Shown piece by piece: positions 56,345 through 64,000 of a stretch of 64,000 nucleotides of DNA. This DNA is from Hanleya hanleyi. Lineage: Eukaryota; Mollusca; Polyplacophora; Lepidopleurida; Hanleyidae. The position numbers and the translations under genes are program-made. The first letter of the stretch is position 1. Each line of letters begins with the position of its first letter. The notes under the pieces are model-generated. The model was not told where the DNA came from and made no database searches. It saw only the letters and a program-made list of their open reading frames with translations. The DNA lies in contig JAVTVY010037269.1 in assembly GCA_036873755.1 (NCBI GenBank), positions 1 through 64,000 on the forward strand, given 5' to 3'.

Positions 56345-56609
56345 CGATATCATTGTGTTTGAGAAAACCTTGAATGAGAGGATGACAATGTCTGAAGATT
56401 TCTCTGTTGGTAATAAATATCAGCGCTCCGTAAAAGTCACCTTCTATGTGTTTGCTGCTTCCAGAGAACAAGAGACTGACATGCGTGCTGCCACGTCTAG
56501 ATGTCCTGCAATCAGTTTCCGTATCGGACTAAAGATGAAATATATATATTTACCCGACACCCGATGCACAGTAGGCGTTTTTAACAGTTTTAGTTTATTT
56601 GTAACATGA
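56345..56609 (+). other. duplicated ORF segment (DDIIVFEKTLNERM), copy 2
   Basis: Frame-conserved with 33,721-34,005; a few residues differ. In this copy the frame joins the MITE's right end. Confidence 0.25.
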
Positions 56610-58032
56610 TCGGCGATGAGGTGTTTGAACACTCTTGTCTGTTTGTCTTTAGTCCTCGAACCGTTCCTACTGTTCCTACGATGTAGGCTCTCATTTACAA
56701 ATTGTCCGGTAATGAGTGAGTCAGTCAGTCCATCCGAATTCTTTCTCCGGCAAAATAAGGAGAACCGTTGACATTAGAACCTTCATTTTGGCATGAACGT
56801 GCATTAGGAGACTGTTACCAGGAAGTTCTGACCAACTTTTGATGAAAATTTGACCTAGTTAGGTAACCTATAAAACTCGAAATTGGCAAAAAACAGTTCT
56901 AATGCCTCCTAAGACCATGGAAATGCGCTTAATTATGTCAATGTCAGTGTGACCTGCCGTACTTGTGTCAAGGTCAATGTGACCTACTTTCTGACCCAAT
57001 TTCTGACCCAATTAGGTGACATAGAAACCTCGAAATTGGCAAAAAATCCTACTTCGTAGGTCCTGTAACGTTAGTCACACCGCCATGTGTCACATTGCAG
57101 AGCAAAAAGCATCATCCGCAGAACGACTAAAGCGACTAGTACATGCTAAATCTCAGCTCCACAGTCTGTGATAGACCCAGAACAGCCATGGCAACATCGT
57201 GCAATTATATTACATGAGGTTTGAATATTGCACACATAACTTCTTTTTTCAAGAGGGCTGGATACTGACGATCAGTTTTGATATTTGCACTAACGAAGGT
57301 CTCACTAATGCCTAAATTAATTTTAAAAGCAAATCACGTTTATTTCTCTATTATTTAATTCCAAGTTTCCGTGCTTATTATTAGGAGCGTCAATGTTCTA
57401 TGCACTAAGCGTGGCAAATAGAGAGTGGTAAACACAATAGCAAATTGTTCGCCGGGATTAACCGGAAAAGGAGTGAGTTCGTGAGCGAATATGATTTAAC
57501 GTCGCTTTCAACAATATTTCAGTCATATCACCACGTTTTGTTAATATTCCTTTCCACACCCGGTTAGTCGCCTCTTACGACAAGCTCTCTGGAATATTGC
57601 ATAAACATCCTAACGGATTTCTAATGTCGTTTATAATGGATATGAAAGTAACCAGCGAAGGACATAATGGATTCTTAGAGTGATAAGTCAATAACCGGAC
57701 CAGCGTGTACCGTAGGATATCATTATGAACACACAGGTTGTTAACCTGATATAGAATGTGCTACCCGTATAAGTTACCGAAAACTGATGGTACCAGCAGC
57801 TGACGGCGTATGTGGGATTGCATATTTGAAGCTTTTGAATTGCAACACGTTGACAATGAATGGGTTTCCTGACGCATCAGTGATTGTCTCATATAATTGT
57901 TAATGGTTTCATCGTTGAGATATAGTGAATTTTACAACTGCTCATGACACTGAATCTGCTCCTCCGTTCAAAGTATTCTTACTCTCAACGACTTTGGTAT
58001 TATCGCAAGGACAACTTTGCCAGTCGTTAACA

Positions 58033-58971
58033 ATGCCGGAGATATTTGTGTTACCCCCTTACATTGCACTGATTATTGTGACCGTCGTGAATAACGCCAC
58101 TTTTATCCATACAATTTTGAAACAGAGACATCTTCAGACAGTGACTAACCGGATACTCTTGTCCTTGGCTCTCGAAGATTTTCTCACGGGCGCAATTATT
58201 GGTCCTCTCTCTTTTGTCGTGCCTGATGTTCAGCCGAACATGTTTTGCGTAACCATGATGAGTGTCCTTCTTTGTTGCTCTCTCGTCACTGCCTACCATC
58301 TTCTGTTGGTGTCCATGGAGCGGTACATTGCAATAGTATATCCTCTGCGCTATCATACTCTCGTCACAGAAAGGAAAGTGAAACTGTGTATTGTAGGGTG
58401 TTGGATCATACCGATCATAGTATCTAGTTTCCCAGCGATGGGATGGAATACGGCAGAAAATTTGATTTCTTCGAATAATACGAGATGTAGGCTGAGTATT
58501 TTAGGATGTTCCTATCTCCATTGTGTATTGGCTCAGATAGACATTGCCATCATCATTGTTGTAGGACTGTACGTCGGGATATTCAAAGTGGCGGTGAAAC
58601 AAGCCAGGGAGGTGGCTGTCATACGTTATAACAACGTTGCTTCGCCCGGACAAATTGCTCGCTGGACGGAGCGGCCTGAAATTAAGACTGTTTTGGTGTT
58701 ACTCATAACTGTGGGTCTTTTTATTGGAACGAACATGCCATGGATAATATCGACATACTTAGAATGTATGGCAGAGATAGAGATTTCTGTTAGTACTTGG
58801 ATGATTTGCACGTTACTGTTTTTCTTAAATTCTATGCTTAACCCCCTTGTATATGGACTTGGCAACCGCAGTATACGTAAAGCATTTTTCCAATCCCTTT
58901 GCAAAAAGAGACGTCAGATGAGAACCTCTGGGCACCGTGTTTCTGCGAATGTGAATGTCACAGTAGTATAG
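58033..58971 (+). CDS. class A GPCR, adenosine/MECA-like, copy 3
   Basis: 312-residue receptor, very close to copy 2. It has LALEDF in TM2, ERY, FPAMGWN, GTNMPWIIST in TM6 and NPLVY in TM7. Relative to copy 2, the first extracellular loop is shorter by two residues and altered around VVPDVQP. It retains the Arg-rich C-tail (KKRRQMRTSGH) and ends at TVV like copy 2. The start is the ATG at 58,033. No frameshifts. Ligand unknown. Confidence 0.85.
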   Translation: MPEIFVLPPYIALIIVTVVNNATFIHTILKQRHLQTVTNRILLSLALEDFLTGAIIGPLSFVVPDVQPNMFCVTMMSVLLCCSLVTAYHLLLVSMERYIAIVYPLRYHTLVTERKVKLCIVGCWIIPIIVSSFPAMGWNTAENLISSNNTRCRLSILGCSYLHCVLAQIDIAIIIVVGLYVGIFKVAVKQAREVAVIRYNNVASPGQIARWTERPEIKTVLVLLITVGLFIGTNMPWIISTYLECMAEIEISVSTWMICTLLFFLNSMLNPLVYGLGNRSIRKAFFQSLCKKRRQMRTSGHRVSANVNVTVV

Positions 58972-59214
58972 CCGTACAATAACCATGGCACTGGACCAAT
59001 GAACCATCAGGTATCGTAATCTGGATCGAGCTGTGTACCTGTCACACCAAGGTTTATTCAACATTGATATTTGTCAATGAATCGAATATTTATCTGGTTC
59101 AACTTTCAAGGTTCAATGCGACGTACAGATGTGTAGCAACTGGAATGAAAGTGTGAAATCCGGTCGACAATATGAATCCCCGAGTACAGGTATTAAGTCC
59201 CGACATTCAACAGT

Positions 59215-59480
59215 TGATCATAGTCCGAAGTTATCGAAAACTGACGATACCAGCAACTGACGGCATATGTGAGATTGCATATCTGAAGCTTTTGAATTGC
59301 AACATGTTAGCAAGGAATGGGTTGTCTGGCGCTTCAGTGATTGTCTCATATAAGTGCTAATGGTTTCATCGTTGAGATATAGTGAATTGTACAACTGACT
59401 GTTATACTGTTATACGACTTTGGTATTATCGCAAGGACCACTTTGAAGTCGTTAACAATGCCGGGGATATATGTGTGTGT
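59215..59480 (+). pseudogene. truncated second GPCR leader and start, unit 3
   Basis: Equivalent of 22,006-22,260 and 39,480-39,760, with the same ATGCCGGGG start and divergence. Confidence 0.55.
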
Positions 59481-59689
59481 CACAAAGTCACAAAATACTT
59501 CAGCGCGATTGTCATTCCTTTATTTGTTACTCAGCAGCATCAGTTGATCACCAAACCAGTATTGTAACAACTATGGACCGTGGCTCTCATTTTTTTTTAC
59601 TACTGTGCAAAAATATCAAAAAAAGTTAAGAGATTCTCATTTCTCCACAGTTGGGGAAAACGTATCGAAAATGTATCTCAAACAGTGAG

Positions 59690-59785
59690 AACATTGACAG
59701 TGACTAGGGGAGAACATTGACAGTGACTAGGGGAGAACATTGACAGTGACTAGGGGAGAGCAGTGACAGTGACTAGGGAGAGATA
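59690..59785. repeat. 23-bp minisatellite, four copies
   Basis: AGAACATTGACAGTGACTAGGGG units; the unit 1 version (22,493-22,590) is mostly of the AGAGCAGTG variant, so the two arrays expanded separately from one ancestral copy. Confidence 0.85.
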
Positions 59786-60255
59786 TTAGGTAGGCTAGCA
59801 GCAGAACCTGTAATAGACAAAGTACCCTTTTAGTAACCATGGTAATCCATGAAATCTTCCATCTATATTTACTCACATTATGTGTATACCCAATATACCC
59901 TTGCAGAACTATACCAATAGCTCGTGTGAGCTTATATGCAAATTAAAGAGACGTGTTATTTGTACTGCAATAGTGCCACCTGGTAAGTATGCGATATATT
60001 ATGCGCGACTGATAATACCATGATCATTGCAATAATCTTCAGCCCGGAAGGTTGGTTCACAGGATTGGACATTGCCCTATAGAAGCGACTTTTATGGCTA
60101 AACTGCCAGTTGAATTCTATCATATTCGAATCCTTAATACATGTACATGTCTAATACAGAAAAGCACACTAACCCCATATTTCCACCTAACCGACCAAGT
60201 GCCTTAAATCAATCAAATAATTTCATGAGACCAACTTATTAATTATTCAATATTT

Positions 60256-60972
60256 TTATAAATGTCAAAGAAATAAAAGAAAAATTAAGCACTGATACAA
60301 TACATGTTGGTAACTGGTTATTAGCAAATAAGCTCATCCTCAACATATTTAAGACAAAAAGTTTGTTAATTGGAAGCGCGCAAAAGCTTGTTTTGAGCTG
60401 TTAATCTTTGTATTTATGCTAATAACATTGCAATAGAAACTGTAACTGAAATTAAATTATCAGGCATTGTCATTGATCAGACGTTATCACGGAAACAACA
60501 TGTTATTTACTCATGATTGCACGAAAAATAGGTATTTTAAAACATCTTCGTTATTGTATGTTACGAAGTACTGCACTCAAGGTTTACAATGTTATTATTT
60601 TTTCCCATTTCGAATATTGTTGAACTGTTTGGGGAAACAACAATATTTGCTTTTTTAAAGTTTTTAAAAATTATTTAGAATTATTATTATTTATTATTAT
60701 TTTTATTATTATAATTTTTTATTTTTTTATTTTATTTTTTTTATATATAACTAAGTTAGTTTATTACTATATTGTTTATTATTAATAATGTGTTACATAC
60801 AAATATATGTTACTGGTTTTATATTATACATTATCATATTTCATTTAATCATATTTACTAATGCTGTGTATACCTTTGAAGGGCCACAATGTAAACTAGC
60901 TCCCCTGGCGCTAATTGTGTACAACCCTCACAAAATAAAGGAATTATTATTATTATTACTATTATTATTATA
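60256..60972 (+). mobile_element. 3' fragment of a CR1/jockey-like LINE with ATT tail
   Basis: Units 1 and 2 lack this stretch. It encodes the end of an RT (VGNWLLANKLILNIFKTKS and LSGIVIDQTLSRKQH) with frame breaks and ends with GGCGCTAATTGTGTACAACC, AATAAAGGAATTATT and an (ATT)n tail. An AATAAAG plus microsatellite tail is usual for this LINE group. The insertion is 5'-truncated. Confidence 0.65.
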
Positions 60973-61331
60973 ACTAATTGGTCAATTACAATTCACTGAA
61001 TGATTGATCAGTAATTCAATTAATTGGTCAATTGCATTTTACTGAATGATTATTCAATACTTCGATTAATTTATAGTTTTCCAGTTCACAATTCACCAGC
61101 TTATTCAATAACACAGTGACATACATTAGTAGTGATTGTTCAATAATTCTCAAATCACAACATTACAACATTAATCTATTCCATAGAAATGTATTTCAAT
61201 CTGATAACAATTTAATTAATCACCTAATGATAATGAGCATATAGATATTTATTTCCTGAGAAAATAATGATATAATCTTCCAGCATTAATTCCTGGTAGG
61301 AATAGTGAGGTGATCCCTCCAACCATGACCT

Positions 61332-64000
61332 GATTCAGATTCAGATTAATTTATTACGCCCAGACCCCTCGGTGGTATATGGGGGAAAATACATCATACA
61401 TAATAATGACAGAAACGGCAAAAAAGAAGAAAAAAAAAAGAAGAGTGCTTATCAAATTAATACGGTGAACAGTCAAGCACTAATTTTTACACGGGAGTAT
61501 TTTACAGGGATGATATATATACATATATATGAATTATACAATTGTTCGGCCCGTAACCAAAATACTTTATATAGGAGGTGCTAGTATAAATTATTTTTCT
61601 GGATAGATACTAGACTAAGGGAGTTAATTGGCGTATTATGAGTATAAATGGATATTATCTCCCCTTGTCTTTAATAAGAACGGCACTAGTGTGGTTGATT
61701 ACTCAATGGTGGCTCAGCATTACGTCAATAACATCGAAAGTTTTTGTGTAATGGATTTCAATGTATTTTCAGACCACGCACCAATTGCACAACGTTGCAA
61801 AGTCCAATCTGTGGAACAATGTAAAATTTTTCGAAGTGCTCCTGTGTTTAAGACTAAAGTCAAGTGGAGTGATGAAAATAGCCCATTAATTGGTGAATAC
61901 CTGAATATTAATATAGACAGATTGCGGGACACACTATGTAGTCAGGACACTGTTGACGAAAAAGCGACGAATTTTACTCAAATTCTTGGGGAGATTGTTG
62001 GGAAATTTTGTTCACATGAAGTTAGAATGAATACTGTTAGCAGTGAACAAACGAAACCAAAACAAGACCAGCCATGGTTTAATGATGAATGTCGAGCGGC
62101 ACATGCTGAGTATATTACAGCCCTGGCTGTTTAATACGAACAGGTGTATTGTAAATAGGGTCAAATTATGTCAGGTGAAATTGAATTATAAAAGATTTGT
62201 TATCCGTTGTAGGAATCACTATAGAAGGATAGAAGGTAATATGATGGAGTATTTGAAGAAAAATAATTCGAAGGAATTTTTTAGTAAGCTTAAATCAACT
62301 AAGACAAATGTTAGTAAAAATATTGTTATAAATGAATTTCATGAGCATTTCTATAATTTAGCTATGAACAAAGATGATATTGAGGAGTATGATGAAGGAG
62401 ATTGTATTAATTATGATAACGTTAGTTGCAGCGATGATCCCCCAAGTATCTTCCATAAGTTAGAGGAATATATTACGGATGCTGAAAAACTTGCTGTAAT
62501 TAAATGTCTAAAAACAGATAAAAGTCCTGGATCAGATGATGTACTTAATGAACTATTTATTGAATTCCAAGATATATTGTTACCTTTGTTAGTGAATTTA
62601 TTTAATCAAATATTGTAGTCGGGTTTATTCCCACGTGCATGGGCGGAAGGAATTATTGTACCAGTATACAAAAAGGGGAATATTGATGATGTCAATAATT
62701 ATCGAGGAATTACACTTGTGAGTCATATAGCAAAGTTATTTACCTCAGTACTGAACAATAGATTACTTAGATGGCACCAGGATAATGATGTAATTACGGA
62801 TGCCCAGATGGAATTTAAAAGTGGCCATGGAACACAAGACGCAATTTTTGTCTTAAATTCATTAATTAGTAAGTTTTTAAGTAATAAGAAAAAATTATAT
62901 TGTTGTTTTGTTGACTATAAAAGAGCGTTTGACTGCGCAGCATTCCGAAGGAAGGAATAGGTGGGAAGATGTTAACAGTTATTAAGTCATTGTATCAGTC
63001 CGTAAGAGTATGTGTAAGATGGAAAGGGGAATGCCCAAATTTCTTTAAGTCAACACTCGCATTAATGCAAGGAGAATGCTTATCACCTATTCTGTTTTCG
63101 TTATTTGTCAACGATCTAGAGATGGAGCTATTTCATAAGAATTGCTCTTCTGTTGAAATTAGAAATATTAATTTGTTTTTGTTAATGTACGCTGATGATA
63201 CCGTTATTATAGCAGAGTCTGCAGATGAGCTGCAGCACATGTTGAACAGTCTTAATGAATATTGTGACCAATGGGGATTAACCATAAATAATGAAAAGAC
63301 GAAAATCCGAATGATGTTTTTGTGTTGACCAACCAACAAGCAGAAGTTATAAACTCTTTTGTGTATTTGGAAATATGTATAAACTATAATGGAAATTATT
63401 TTAAAATGTGCCAACAGCAATTGGCTCAACAAAGTAAAAGGGCTATGTATGGATTACGGAATAAACTGTCACGGTAGGAATTTAATGTTTATACAAAGCT
63501 ATCTATGTTTTATAGCTATGTAGGTAGTAGTATGAATTATGGTTGCGAAGTCTGGGGATTTCACCCTGCTAAGGATATTGAGATAGTTCATATGGGTTAT
63601 TGTAAAAAGGTTTTAGGAGTATCAAAAAATACTACAAATTGTATGGTTAATTCTGAATTAGGTAGGTGCTCAATGTCTGTCATAAGAAAAGGAAGAATTA
63701 TGAAATATTGGTCAAAGTTACTCAATACTGATAACTGTTTGCTTCGATCTGTGTATGAAGATATGCACGATACATATAGTAATGCTCTCAACACGGATAA
63801 TTGGCTTAATTTAGTTAGAAAGGAGTTGCAAAAAACAGGATTGATGGAATAACCAATATATTAATGATGTGCCCCGTTTTCTAAGAATGTTTCGACAAAC
63901 AATATTTGATCATTTTATACAAGACATAAGGTCAAAGATGCAAGGGATGTTCAAATGTATTTTGTATAAGCATCTGACAGATATTCACTGCTTACAATTT
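61332..64000 (+). mobile_element. second EN-RT LINE, distinct from the L1/Tx1-like one
   Basis: Contains the end of an endonuclease (VVDYSMVA, FNVFSDHAPI; 61,690-61,780), an RT with DKSPGSDDVLNELF (about 62,515), NNYRGITLVSHIAKLF, CCFVDYKRAFD, MQGECLSPILFS and MYADDTVII (about 63,185), and a C-terminal region (YGCEVWGF) that reaches the window edge. Clade not determined (CR1, RTE or relatives). Confidence 0.75.
61628..63852 (+). pseudogene. coding remnant of the second LINE
   Basis: Frames: 61,628-62,134; 62,043-62,618 with an in-frame TAG at 62,616; the same frame on to 62,960; a different frame 62,969-63,328; and another 63,505-63,852. At least three frame changes and one or two stops make it inactive. 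The catalytic YADD box is present. Confidence 0.7.

Larger units (their letters stand above)
34468..57089. repeat. segmental duplication unit 2 (~22.6 kb)
   Basis: Same content as unit 1. It is longer because of insertions at 34,711-37,461, 46,553-48,613, 50,116-50,525, 50,901-54,396 and 55,307-56,340, partly offset by a ~2-kb deletion in its LINE. Summing these differences accounts for most of the length gap with unit 1. Confidence 0.75.
57090..61330. repeat. segmental duplication unit 3 (partial)
   Basis: Begins at the anchor near 57,090 and runs through GPCR3, the truncated leader and the spacer. Similarity to units 1 and 2 stops at about 61,330, where a different LINE begins. The unit is therefore cut short inside the window. 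Confidence 0.7.

Overview
The window looks like nuclear DNA of an animal, probably a marine invertebrate and possibly a mollusc. The host part is AT-rich and intron/TE-like, with rhodopsin-class GPCR genes, several families of non-LTR retrotransposons, tyrosine-recombinase remnants and inverted-repeat elements. The species assignment is inference; no species-diagnostic gene is present.

Region 1 (1-11,350) is the right-hand part of a GC-richer Polinton/Maverick (adintovirus-like) element, all genes on the + strand. In order: a tail-anchored small protein, two paralogous unknown proteins, a chromodomain integrase, a Thr/Pro-rich membrane protein, a packaging ATPase, two small putative virion proteins, a penton-like minor capsid protein, a basic virion-type protein, the major capsid protein and an adenain-like protease. 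Many genes start about 40-60 bp after a TATA-like box, and poly(A) signals follow the ATPase and the protease. The copy is decayed. A ~508-bp tandem repeat splits one gene, a single core of the same repeat splits the integrase, and at least seven further genes or gene parts carry frameshifts. No protein-primed DNA polymerase is visible; it may lie left of position 1.

Region 2 (11,400-14,970, echoed at 17,150-17,780) is a dense tandem-repeat array without genes. It carries repeated perfect matches to NRF-1, YY1, NF-Y and ZNF143-type sites, and single ETS-CRE, E2F, E-box and octamer sites. It reads like a multiplied promoter or enhancer next to the viral element. 15,000-18,400 is otherwise mostly featureless apart from inverted-repeat and direct-repeat relics.

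Region 3 (about 18,400-64,000) is a three-copy segmental duplication. Each copy has, in order, a conserved non-coding leader, one intronless GPCR gene of the adenosine/MECA-like type, a truncated copy of the GPCR leader, an L1/Tx1-like LINE, a truncated GPCR pseudogene, a tyrosine-recombinase fragment on the minus strand and conserved ORF-bearing segments. Anchors for the copies are at about 20,038, 34,468 and 57,090. Copy-specific insertions can be read directly because other copies preserve the empty site: a 2.75-kb TG...CA element (34,711-37,461), a 2.06-kb insertion with seven 157-bp repeats, a 3.5-kb long-TIR transposon with a 6-bp target duplication (50,901-54,396), a 1.03-kb TA-flanked MITE (55,307-56,340), and LINE fragments at 60,256-60,972 and 61,332 to the window end. 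The second copy of the LINE carries a ~2-kb internal deletion.

Three GPCR genes (20,801, 38,290 and 58,033) have full-length open frames. In the viral element the ATPase, the basic protein, the major capsid protein and the two membrane proteins remain open.
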